Shown here piece by piece: positions 30,460 through 38,045 of a stretch of 64,000 nt of DNA. How positions within the stretch are numbered: position 1 is the stretch's first letter; every line of letters begins with the position of its first letter. The notes beneath the pieces are model-generated. The model made no database searches. It saw nothing but the letters and a program-made list of their open reading frames with translations, and had not been told where the DNA came from. This stretch comes from Herbaspirillum sp. DW155 (GTDB taxonomy: Bacteria > Pseudomonadota > Gammaproteobacteria > Burkholderiales > Burkholderiaceae_D), in contig NZ_AP029028.1 of the NCBI RefSeq assembly GCF_037076565.1, positions 4,216,001 to 4,280,000 on the forward strand, written 5' to 3'. The position numbers and the translations under genes are program-made.

Positions 30460-31377
30460 ATGGACCGCTGGACACAATTCGAACTCTTCGTGCAGGTCGC
30501 CGAGCTGGGCAGTCTCTCGCGCGCGGCCGAGGCGCTGGGCCTGTCCAATGCTGCGGCCAGCCGCAGTCTGGCGGCACTGGAAGAGCGCCTGGGCGCGCGC
30601 CTGGTGGAACGCAGTACCCGCCGCCTGGGCCTGAGCCAGACCGGCGAGGCCTTCTATCGCCAGTGCAAGGCGGCGCTGGTGCAGATGAAAGAAGCCGAGG
30701 AACTGGTCAACGCCAATAGCGCCGCCCCGAGCGGACTGTTGCGGGTGACCTCCTCGCTGTCCTTCTGCATGAAGCACATCAGCCCCTTGCTGCCGCGCTT
30801 TCATCGGCTCTATCCGGACATCACGCTGGACGTGGTGGCCGCCAACCGCTACGTCGACCTGCTCGACAGCGGCATCGACGTGGCCATCCGCACCCGCGAG
30901 TTCGAGCCGGATTCCAACATCGCCGTGCGCCGGCTGGCCTCGACCCGGCGCATCCTGGCGGCCTCGCCCGGCTACCTGGCTGCACGCGGAGTTCCGCGCA
31001 CGCTGGAAGACCTGGCGTGCCATGACCTGCTGGTCTACAGCCATGCCAACCATCCCGGGCAGTTGCGCTTCGTCCATCGGGACGGCGGCGAACGCACCGT
31101 GGACATTGCCGCCCTGATGCAATCCAACGATGGCCAGATCATCCGCGCCGCCGCGCTGGAAGGACTGGGCATCCTGATCCAGCCCAACTACATCATCTAT
31201 GACGACGTGGTGGCCGGCCGTCTGGTCCCGGTGCTGGACGAATGGGATCTGCCGCGCCTGACCATCAACATCGCCTACCAGGGCCGCAAGCATCTGCCGG
31301 CCAGGGTGCGGGTGTTTGTGGATTTTCTGGTGCAGCATTTTGCGGAGATGGACTACGAGCGCAAATGGACGCGGTGA
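30460..31377 (+). CDS. LysR-family transcriptional regulator of the hydroxyquinol genes
   Basis: A 305-aa LysR protein. The N-terminal winged HTH (residues 1-60, LSRAAEALGLSNAAASRSLA) and the substrate-binding domain (about 90-295) are intact. The ATG at 30460 starts the conserved MDRWTQFELF; an in-frame start 21 codons upstream (30397) is less likely. It is divergent from the dioxygenase gene across 141 bp containing a symmetric operator candidate, so it probably controls that operon in response to an aromatic inducer and its own expression. Confidence 0.9.
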   Translation: MDRWTQFELFVQVAELGSLSRAAEALGLSNAAASRSLAALEERLGARLVERSTRRLGLSQTGEAFYRQCKAALVQMKEAEELVNANSAAPSGLLRVTSSLSFCMKHISPLLPRFHRLYPDITLDVVAANRYVDLLDSGIDVAIRTREFEPDSNIAVRRLASTRRILAASPGYLAARGVPRTLEDLACHDLLVYSHANHPGQLRFVHRDGGERTVDIAALMQSNDGQIIRAAALEGLGILIQPNYIIYDDVVAGRLVPVLDEWDLPRLTINIAYQGRKHLPARVRVFVDFLVQHFAEMDYERKWTR

Positions 31378-31404
31378 GGGTGCCCGGCGTCAGTAACATC
31401 GAAA

Positions 31405-31457
31405 TACCAATTGGTAAAATAAAGATACTCATTGGTAGCATTTATCTGACATTGGTA
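31405..31457 (+). repeat. TTGGTA repeats with a 12-bp palindrome
   Basis: A perfect palindrome TACCAATTGGTA (31405-31416) is followed by two further ATTGGTA copies (31431-31437 and 31451-31457). The TTGGTA cores start at 31411, 31432 and 31452, about two helical turns apart. They lie in the AT-rich first half of the control region of the photolyase operon. Confidence 0.7.
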
Positions 31458-31497
31458 GTAATCTAGGCTCCCTTGCAGCCTGAGCAGGTTCTGGAAG

Positions 31498-31586
31498 TGT
31501 ATTGCCGGCTGGCGTGCCACTGTATTGCGCACTGTATTGCCGAGCATGGCCGACTGTATTGCCAACTGTATTGCTGCTTGTGCCGC
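31498..31586 (+). repeat. Helically phased TGTATTGC direct-repeat array
   Basis: Five exact TGTATTGC copies start at 31498, 31521, 31533, 31555 and 31567. Three 5/8 matches at 31510, 31543 and 31579 fill the gaps, giving eight units at 10-12 bp spacing. The copies fall in different reading frames, so coding does not explain them. The array ends 24 bp before the start of the chalcone-isomerase-like gene. Confidence 0.75.
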
Positions 31587-31610
31587 GTCTTGTCCCTGAG
31601 GAGTCTCCCG

Positions 31611-32195
31611 ATGCCCAACGTCACCGTCCGCTCCCCCGATCTGCTGCGCCGGCAGCGCCTGCGCCTGGCCTGCTGCGTCTTCCTGCTGGCGCTGGCGGCG
31701 CTCTGGCCCGGCCGTGCGGCGCATGCGGCCCAGCCCTGGCGCGAGGCGCTGCCCGGTTCACTGCAGACGGTCGGCAGCGGCACCATGACCTGGCTGGGTT
31801 TCCGCATCTATCACGCCACCCTGTGGGCGCCACAAAAGCCGCTGGATGAGAGCCAGCCCTTTGCCCTGCAGCTGGACTACAAGGTCAAGATCAGCCGCGA
31901 CAAGCTGGCCACCACCTCCATCGAGGAAATCCAGCGCATGAGCCCGGCGCCCATCGCCGGCCCCACCCTGGCGCGCTGGAAAAACGAATTGCAGCGCGCC
32001 TTCATCGATGTAGCCGATGGCGACGAACTGGTCGGCGTCTACCTGCCCCAGCGCGGCATGCGCCTCTATGACCGGGAAAGGCTGCTGGCCGAGATCGCCG
32101 ATCCGGAACTGGCGCGTTCCTTCTTCAACATCTGGCTGGGCCAGCCCAGCCGCGACGACAGCCTGCGCCGCCGCCTGCTCGGGGAGACCCCTTGA
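31611..32195 (+). CDS. Chalcone-isomerase-like periplasmic protein
   Basis: A 194-aa exported protein. A signal peptide (about residues 14-40, ending RAAHA) precedes a domain with WLGFRIYHATLWAP and a YKVKISRDKLATTSIEEIQRM-type segment, characteristic of the bacterial chalcone-isomerase-like family. Function in bacteria is unknown; a lipid-binding role is plausible from the fold. The ATG at 31611 has a GAGGAG ribosome site. It overlaps the next gene by 4 bp and starts a three-gene operon with a transporter and a photolyase. Confidence 0.83.
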   Translation: MPNVTVRSPDLLRRQRLRLACCVFLLALAALWPGRAAHAAQPWREALPGSLQTVGSGTMTWLGFRIYHATLWAPQKPLDESQPFALQLDYKVKISRDKLATTSIEEIQRMSPAPIAGPTLARWKNELQRAFIDVADGDELVGVYLPQRGMRLYDRERLLAEIADPELARSFFNIWLGQPSRDDSLRRRLLGETP

Positions 32196-33445
32196 GCGCG
32201 GTGCCGGAGCGACCCTCGGCCTCCGCCACGCGCGCCAGCAACGCCGCCTATGGCGTACTGGGTGCGCCGCTGGCAATGGCGGCGCTGCCGCTGTTCGTGC
32301 AGATCCCGGCGTATTACGCCAGCCACGTCGGCGTGGCGCTGGCCCCGCTGGGCTGGGTGCTGTTTGCGGCGCGCCTGCTGGACATGCTGCAGGATCCCCT
32401 TTTTGGTCACCTGCTGGACCGCTCGGCACAGCGCCAGAAGCGCTGGATGGCGGCTGCCGGGGTGGTGCTTGCGTTAAGCTTCATCTCCCTCTGGAAGCCC
32501 CCTTCCACGGCCCAGGCCGCCATGCTGTGGCTGGTCGGTATGCTGGTGCTGGCTTATGGGGCGCACAGCATGCTGAGCATCGCTTATCTGTCCTGGGGTT
32601 CGCGCCTGCCGGAACAAGGCATGCACGCGGTTGCCTGGCGCGAAGGCGCCGGCCTGGCCGGTGTCATCGTGGCCAGCGTGGTGCCGGTGGGCATTCTGGC
32701 AGCGGACCCGGCGATGGTCGATCAGCGCCTCACCTGGTATTGCCTGTTCTTCGCTGCGGTGCTGGGCGTGGCGCTGCTGTTGCTGTTGCGCCAGCCGGCG
32801 CCGCCGATGGTGGTGCAGGGCCAGCGCTGGCTGGTGTCGCTGCGTGGCTTGTGGGCCAACCGGGCGTTCCGCTCGCTGCTGCCGCCCTATCTGCTCAATG
32901 CCTTGTCGGCCGCCATTGCGGCCACGCTGGCGCTGTTCTTCATCGAAGATCAGTTGCAGGAACGCGCACTGGCCGGACTCTTCCTGGCCGCCTACTTTGG
33001 CGCGGCCGCACTGGGCCTGCCGCTGTGGAGCGCGTTGGCCCGGCGCTTGGGCGCCATCGCCTGCTGGCGCCAGGCCATGCTGCTGTCCATTGCCGGCTTC
33101 ATCGGTGCGATATTGCTGGGGCCGGGCGAGCGCTGGGCGTTTCTGGCCGTGTGCCTGGCCACCGGGGCGGCGCTGGGCGCCGACCTGCTGCTGCCGCCGG
33201 TGCTGCTGGCGCGCGTGGTGACCCAGCCGGGCTCCACCGGTGCGGCCTTCGGCATCCTCACCATGCTGGGCAAGCTGGCGCTGGCGCTGGCGGGGATCGC
33301 CCTGCCGCTGCTGTCGGCCCTCGATTACCACCCTGGACAGGGGCCCAGCCACAGCCTGCCGCTGGTCTATGCCGCCCTGCCCTGCGCGCTGAAACTGGCG
33401 GCCTTCCTGGCGCTGGGGCGCTATGGGCGCCGGCACAGCGTATGA
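32192..33445 (+). CDS. GPH-type MFS transporter
   Basis: A 417-aa polytopic membrane protein with about 12 hydrophobic segments. The RLLDMLQDPLFGHLLDR motif in loop 2-3 is the signature of the glycoside-pentoside-hexuronide symporter group. The start is the TTG at 32192, which overlaps the preceding TGA and has GGGGAG five bases upstream; GTG 32201 is the alternative. Substrate is unknown. Its place between a chalcone-isomerase-like gene and a photolyase gene resembles light- or singlet-oxygen-response clusters of other proteobacteria, so a lipid or pigment-related cargo is possible. Confidence 0.85.
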   Translation: MSAVPERPSASATRASNAAYGVLGAPLAMAALPLFVQIPAYYASHVGVALAPLGWVLFAARLLDMLQDPLFGHLLDRSAQRQKRWMAAAGVVLALSFISLWKPPSTAQAAMLWLVGMLVLAYGAHSMLSIAYLSWGSRLPEQGMHAVAWREGAGLAGVIVASVVPVGILAADPAMVDQRLTWYCLFFAAVLGVALLLLLRQPAPPMVVQGQRWLVSLRGLWANRAFRSLLPPYLLNALSAAIAATLALFFIEDQLQERALAGLFLAAYFGAAALGLPLWSALARRLGAIACWRQAMLLSIAGFIGAILLGPGERWAFLAVCLATGAALGADLLLPPVLLARVVTQPGSTGAAFGILTMLGKLALALAGIALPLLSALDYHPGQGPSHSLPLVYAALPCALKLAAFLALGRYGRRHSV

Positions 33446-33466
33446 GCGACTGAACGTCGATTCACC

Positions 33467-35041
33467 ATGAAGAAGAATGCCCATGCGCCGGTCCACCCGG
33501 CTTCCACCTTGCGCCTGATCCTGGGCGACCAGTTGAATCCGCAACACTCCTGGTTCGACCATCTCGATCCAGAGGTGGTCTACGTGCTCATGGAAGTGCG
33601 TTCCGAAACCGACTACGTGCTGCACCATGCGCAAAAGATCCTGGCCCTCTTCGCCGCCATGCGCGCCTTCGCGCAGCACCTGCGGGCGGCCGGTCACCGG
33701 GTGCGCTATATCCGGCTGGACGACCCCAGCAACCGCCAGTCGCTGGTGGACAACCTGGAAGCGCTGGCTGCGCATTACCAGGCCCGCTGCGTGCAATGGC
33801 AGTCGCCGGACGAATGGCGCGTCGACCAGGTTTTGCAGCAATGGGGCGACGCCTGGGCGCAAGCGCACCAGGGACAGATTTGCGTAGTGGATAGCGAACA
33901 CTTCCTCACCGCCCGTCACGAATTGCCGCGCCTCTTCGAAGGCCGCAAGCAATGGCTGATGGAGCATTTCTACCGGCAGATGCGGCGCCGCTTCGAGTTG
34001 CTGCTCGATGGCGAAGGCAAGCCCGAGGGCGGCCAGTGGAATTTCGACCACGACAACCGCAAGCGCTGGCCCGGCAATCCGCCCGAGCCGCAAGACTGGC
34101 GCCAGCCGCATGACCACGGCGCGCTGTGGGAAATGCTGCAGGCCCAGGGCGTGCGCAGCTTCGGCGATCCGCAGGCCACGCAGTTGCGCTGGCCGCTGGA
34201 CCGCGCCGAAGCCCTGCAGCATCTGGAGCACTTCATCACCGCCGTGCTGCCGCACTTCGGCGACTACGAAGACGCCATGAGCAGCCAGGCCCGGCGCCTG
34301 TTCCATTCCCTGCTGTCGTTCGCGCTCAACGTGAAGATGCTGCATCCGCTGGAAGTGGTGCGCCGCGCCGAGGCCGCCTGTCGCGAAGGCCGCGCGCCAC
34401 TGGCGGCGGTGGAAGGTTTCATTCGCCAGATCATCGGCTGGCGTGAATATGTACGCGGCATCTACTGGTCGCAGATGCCCGGCTATGAAGAACGCAACGC
34501 GCTGGCGCACCGGCTGCCCCTGCCGGCCTGGTTCTGGACCGGCCAGACCCGCATGAACTGCCTGCGCCACGCCATCGGCCAGTCGCTGCAGACGGCGCAC
34601 GCCCATCACATCCAGCGCCTGATGGTGATCGGCAATTTCGCCCTGCTGGCCGGGCTGGACCCCAAGGCGCTGCATCACTGGTACCTGGGCATCTACATCG
34701 ATGCCTTCGAATGGGTGGAGCTGCCCAACACCCTGGGCATGAGCCAGTGGGCCGATGGTGGCATCATCGCCACCAAACCCTATGTGAGCAGCGCCGCCTA
34801 CATCGGCCGCATGAGCGACTATTGCCAGGGCTGCGCCTACGACCCCAAGCAAAAGACCAGTGCCGGGGCTTGTCCCTTCAATGCCCTGTACTGGGATTTC
34901 TTCCTGCGTCACCAGAGCAGCTTCGGCAACAATGCGCGCATGGGCATGGCCTATCAGCAGATCAAAAAGATGCCGCCGGACGATGTGGCTGCCCTGCAGC
35001 AACGCGCAGCCGACCTGCGCAGCCGGCTCGACACCCTTTGA
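33467..35041 (+). CDS. Fe-S bacterial cryptochrome/photolyase (PhrB/CryB type)
   Basis: A 524-aa member of the FeS-BCP class (deoxyribodipyrimidine photolyase-related). It begins RLILGDQLNPQHSWF, the class N-terminus. The FAD-binding half contains WREYVRGIYW, and the C-terminus holds the [4Fe-4S] cysteines in YCQGCAYDPKQK and GACPFNALYW. A fourth Cys is expected further upstream (MNCLRHAIG). Known members repair (6-4) photoproducts or act as light sensors. It lies 21 bp after the transporter gene. Confidence 0.92.
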   Translation: MKKNAHAPVHPASTLRLILGDQLNPQHSWFDHLDPEVVYVLMEVRSETDYVLHHAQKILALFAAMRAFAQHLRAAGHRVRYIRLDDPSNRQSLVDNLEALAAHYQARCVQWQSPDEWRVDQVLQQWGDAWAQAHQGQICVVDSEHFLTARHELPRLFEGRKQWLMEHFYRQMRRRFELLLDGEGKPEGGQWNFDHDNRKRWPGNPPEPQDWRQPHDHGALWEMLQAQGVRSFGDPQATQLRWPLDRAEALQHLEHFITAVLPHFGDYEDAMSSQARRLFHSLLSFALNVKMLHPLEVVRRAEAACREGRAPLAAVEGFIRQIIGWREYVRGIYWSQMPGYEERNALAHRLPLPAWFWTGQTRMNCLRHAIGQSLQTAHAHHIQRLMVIGNFALLAGLDPKALHHWYLGIYIDAFEWVELPNTLGMSQWADGGIIATKPYVSSAAYIGRMSDYCQGCAYDPKQKTSAGACPFNALYWDFFLRHQSSFGNNARMGMAYQQIKKMPPDDVAALQQRAADLRSRLDTL

Positions 35042-35267
35042 AGGCCGCACCGGCAGCCCCTCTCAAAGGGTGGTAATTGCTGCCGGAGCCTGTAAAAGCA
35101 GGCAAAATACACAAAATCTGACGAACTCACGAAATTCTCTGCATAATGGGCGGTCACAGGCTTGCCAATCAGCACCACTGTTGCTTTTCGTTGAAAAACG
35201 ATTATACCGATTTCAAATTCTATCTAATGAATTTGATTTATTTGTGTAAAATACCGATAATGGATTT

Positions 35268-35906
35268 ATGAAAACCGCAAAGACAACCAGCTCCGAGGTT
35301 TGCACCACGCAGGAAGCGGCCCACATCCTGGGCATCTCGGTGTCCTCCGTTCAGCAACTGGTCGAGGCCGGCATCATCGAGGCCTGGAAGACCAAGGGCG
35401 GACATCGCCGCATCCCGCTGGCAGCCGTGCAGGCGTACAAGGCCACGCCGGGGTCGTCGTCGGCCGGCGAGTCCGAGCATGGGCGCAGCAGTCCGGCAGC
35501 GCGTCCCGGCAATGGCCGCACGGCCGTGCTGATCATCGAGGACAACCGCCTGCAGCGCGAGCTTTACGCCAGCGCGATGGCTTCCTGGGGACTGCCGCTG
35601 GACCTGGTGTATTGCGACAACGGTTACAAGGCGCTCCTGGAGATCGCGCGCAGCAAACCCGACGTGGTGCTGGCCGATATCGTCATGGAAGGCATGGATG
35701 GCTACGAAGTGGTCAAGACCATCCTCCACGATCCGGAGTTGCGCGATGTGAGCATCGCCATCGTCAGCAGCCTGGATGCAGAAGAAATGGCGCAGCGGGG
35801 CGGTATTCCGGCCGGGGTGGTGTTCTTCCCCAAACCGGTCAATTTTGATGAATTGCGCGGTTACATGCGGGCCTGCAGTGCCCGCAGGGAGCGCGAGACC
35901 CGCTAA
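35268..35906 (+). CDS. Response regulator with N-terminal excisionase-type HTH and C-terminal receiver
   Basis: A 212-aa protein of unusual architecture. Residues 10-55 are a MerR/excisionase-fold HTH (TTQEAAHILGISVSSVQQLV, then WKTKGGHRRIPL). A flexible linker leads to a receiver (about 85-205) with the acidic pair in IIEDN, phosphoacceptor Asp in VLADIVMEGMDG, and the conserved Lys in FFPKPV. DNA binding precedes the receiver, the reverse of OmpR/NarL layouts. It heads a cluster of kinase, Hpt and hybrid kinase and is the likely output of that relay. No clear Shine-Dalgarno site precedes the ATG. Confidence 0.88.
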   Translation: MKTAKTTSSEVCTTQEAAHILGISVSSVQQLVEAGIIEAWKTKGGHRRIPLAAVQAYKATPGSSSAGESEHGRSSPAARPGNGRTAVLIIEDNRLQRELYASAMASWGLPLDLVYCDNGYKALLEIARSKPDVVLADIVMEGMDGYEVVKTILHDPELRDVSIAIVSSLDAEEMAQRGGIPAGVVFFPKPVNFDELRGYMRACSARRERETR

Positions 35907-35935
35907 GGGATCACCGAGGAAAGGCCAGCAGTGCC

Positions 35936-37603
35936 ATGAATGACCGGAAACACCCCTCTCTTTCTCTCCGGTTCGCGCGCATCGACCTGCGCCTGGCCCT
36001 GGGCCTGTTTTCGCTGCTGCTGATCTGCGGCCTGTGGCTGGGTGCCTTGAAGGAACTCAACAACAGCCGGGAAAACAACCTCGAAGACGCCCGCCGTGAC
36101 GCCCAGTCGCTGTCGCGGCTGTTCCTCGAACACGCCTACCGCACCATCGAGGCGGCCGACCAGGCCGCTGTCTATCTGCGCTACCGCTATGCCGAACGCG
36201 GCCAGTCGCTGGACCTGGCCACCGAGGTCAGCAACGGCCTGGTCGCCCGCAACGTCTACAACCTCTTCACCGTCGTCGATGCCAAGGGCGACGTGGTGCT
36301 CTCCAGCAAACCCTTCACGCCGCTGAACCTGTCCGACCGCGAGCACGTGCAGGTGCACATGCAGGGCGGTGAAGACAAGCTCTTCATCAGCAAGCCGGTG
36401 CTGGGACGCGTCTCGCAGAAATGGTCGCTGCAGCTCACCCGCCGCATCAACCGCCCGGATGGCGGCTTCGGCGGCGTCATCGTGGTGTCCATGGATCCGC
36501 AATACTTCACCAGCCTGTACCACCAGATCGACGTCGGCCGCCATGGCGTCATCACCCTGGTGGGTGCCGATGGGGTGGCGCGCGTGCGCCGCACCGGCGA
36601 CATGGATGCCATGGGAGAACAGGTGACCGGCGGCAAGGTCTACGCCGCCATGCTGGCCCAGGGCACCGGCATCATCGAGGCGGTGAGCCGAGTCGACGGC
36701 CGCGAACGCATCTATGCCTTCCACAAGCTGCGCGACTATCCGCTCTACGCCTCGGTGGGCATCGACATCGAAGAACGCCTGGCGCCCTATTACCGCGAAC
36801 GCAACCGCACCCTGACGCTGGCCTCCCTGATCACGCTGGCCGTGCTGATCTTCAACGCCGTGCTGATCTGGATGGCCGGCTCGCTGCTCAGGAGCCGCCA
36901 GGACGCCATGCAGGCCAGCCAGGCCAAGTCGCGCTTCCTGTCCAACATGTCGCATGAATTCCGCACCCCGCTCAATGGCGTGCTGGGCTATTCGGACGCG
37001 CTGCGCGAAGAACTGGGCGGGTCGCCCCTGGCGCAATACGCCACGGCCATCCATGACAGCGGCAACCGCCTGCTGGAGCTGGTCGAGGCCATCCTTGAAG
37101 TGACTGCGCTGGAAGACCGCCGGGTAGCCATCCACGCCGAGCCCGAGAATATCCGCGAACTGGTCGGCCAGGCCATCGCCCGCCATTACCAGAGCGCCCA
37201 ATCCAAGGGCCTGCAGCTGGAATGCCGCATCAGCGATGAAGTCCCGCAGATCGTCGTGTGCGACCAGCGCAAGGTGCTGCGCGTGCTCGACAACCTGATC
37301 GGCAATGCGGTGCGCTATACCGACACCGGGCGCATCCTGGTGGAGGTCGAGCGCAGCGGCGACCAGCTGGCGATCCGTATCAAGGACACCGGCATCGGTA
37401 TTCCCGCCGCGCAACTCGATACCATTTTCGAGAAATTCACCCAGGCCGATAACAGCGAACGGCGCGCCAAGGATGGTGCCGGCCTCGGTCTGACCATCGC
37501 GCAACGCCTGGTGACGCTCATGGGAGGCCAACTCATGTTACAGTCCAAACAACATCAAGGATCTACATTCAGCTTCACATTACCGTTACAAGAGCCGAAG
37601 TAA
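35936..37603 (+). CDS. Membrane sensor histidine kinase (Cache-HisKA-HATPase)
   Basis: A 555-aa kinase. Two membrane segments (about residues 20-38 and 295-322) flank a periplasmic Cache-like sensor. The HisKA motif is FLSNMSHEFRTPLNGVLGY (about 335), and the ATPase shows N-box DNLIGNAVRY, DTGIGIP and GAGLGLTIAQRLV. It has no fused receiver. It lies 29 bp after the HTH-receiver gene and just ahead of the Hpt gene, so these probably form one signalling chain. The ligand is unknown. Confidence 0.9.
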   Translation: MNDRKHPSLSLRFARIDLRLALGLFSLLLICGLWLGALKELNNSRENNLEDARRDAQSLSRLFLEHAYRTIEAADQAAVYLRYRYAERGQSLDLATEVSNGLVARNVYNLFTVVDAKGDVVLSSKPFTPLNLSDREHVQVHMQGGEDKLFISKPVLGRVSQKWSLQLTRRINRPDGGFGGVIVVSMDPQYFTSLYHQIDVGRHGVITLVGADGVARVRRTGDMDAMGEQVTGGKVYAAMLAQGTGIIEAVSRVDGRERIYAFHKLRDYPLYASVGIDIEERLAPYYRERNRTLTLASLITLAVLIFNAVLIWMAGSLLRSRQDAMQASQAKSRFLSNMSHEFRTPLNGVLGYSDALREELGGSPLAQYATAIHDSGNRLLELVEAILEVTALEDRRVAIHAEPENIRELVGQAIARHYQSAQSKGLQLECRISDEVPQIVVCDQRKVLRVLDNLIGNAVRYTDTGRILVEVERSGDQLAIRIKDTGIGIPAAQLDTIFEKFTQADNSERRAKDGAGLGLTIAQRLVTLMGGQLMLQSKQHQGSTFSFTLPLQEPK

Positions 37604-37634
37604 ATTGGCCACGACGAGAACAGAGGGGAAAAAC

Positions 37635-38009
37635 GTGCATCTGGTCCAGTCACTTGACGACTATCACCATATCGACCCCAGCCACCTGCTGGAAGCCGTG
37701 GGCGGGGACGCCGGCACCGTTGCTGCGCTGGCGCGCACCTTCGTCGAAAGCGCGCCACCGATCTTCGCGCGGCTGGAGCAGGCCGCCCTGGCGGGCAACG
37801 CCGAGCGCAGCCGGCATGAGAGCCATACCTTGAAAGGCATGAGCGCGCTGTTCCAGGCGCAGGCTCTCACGACGCTGCTGCAGCAGACCGAGCAGGCCGC
37901 GCGCAACGGTCAGGCGCCGTCCCCGGAAGAACTGCGGCAACTGCAGGCCAGCTTTGCGCTGGTGCTGGAAGAAATCGGGCGCTGCGCGCGCGCTCTGGCG
38001 CAGTCCTGA
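37635..38009 (+). CDS. Histidine phosphotransfer (Hpt) protein
   Basis: A 124-aa single Hpt domain. The phosphorylatable His lies in SRHESHTLKGMSALF (about residue 62), and the rest forms the four-helix bundle. The GTG at 37635 is chosen because AGAGGGGAA precedes it by 5 bp; a TTG ten codons upstream is less likely. It lies between a kinase and a hybrid kinase and can carry phosphate from the hybrid kinase's receiver to the HTH-receiver protein encoded at 35268-35906. Confidence 0.87.
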   Translation: MHLVQSLDDYHHIDPSHLLEAVGGDAGTVAALARTFVESAPPIFARLEQAALAGNAERSRHESHTLKGMSALFQAQALTTLLQQTEQAARNGQAPSPEELRQLQASFALVLEEIGRCARALAQS

Positions 38010-38045
38010 CCTGCAAGGGCAGCTTCTGCTCTGCCCTGCCAGCCC

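Noticed and set aside
30319-31338. N-terminal extension of the dioxygenase frame covering the LysR gene
   Set aside because: The extension reads antisense to LysR; the ATG at 30318 has a strong Shine-Dalgarno site and gives the family length.
31498-31586. CRISPR array
   Set aside because: Repeats are only 8 bp at about 11-bp spacing with no unique spacers of normal length and no cas genes.
31473-31610. Cys-rich leader peptide in frame with the chalcone-isomerase-like protein
   Set aside because: The translation is produced by the TGTATTGC DNA repeats, whose copies fall in different frames. There is no ribosome site, and the start at 31611 is strong.
32474-35050. 858-codon minus-strand frame opposite the transporter and photolyase genes
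   Set aside because: It spans two real plus-strand genes and their junction; no domain is recognisable.
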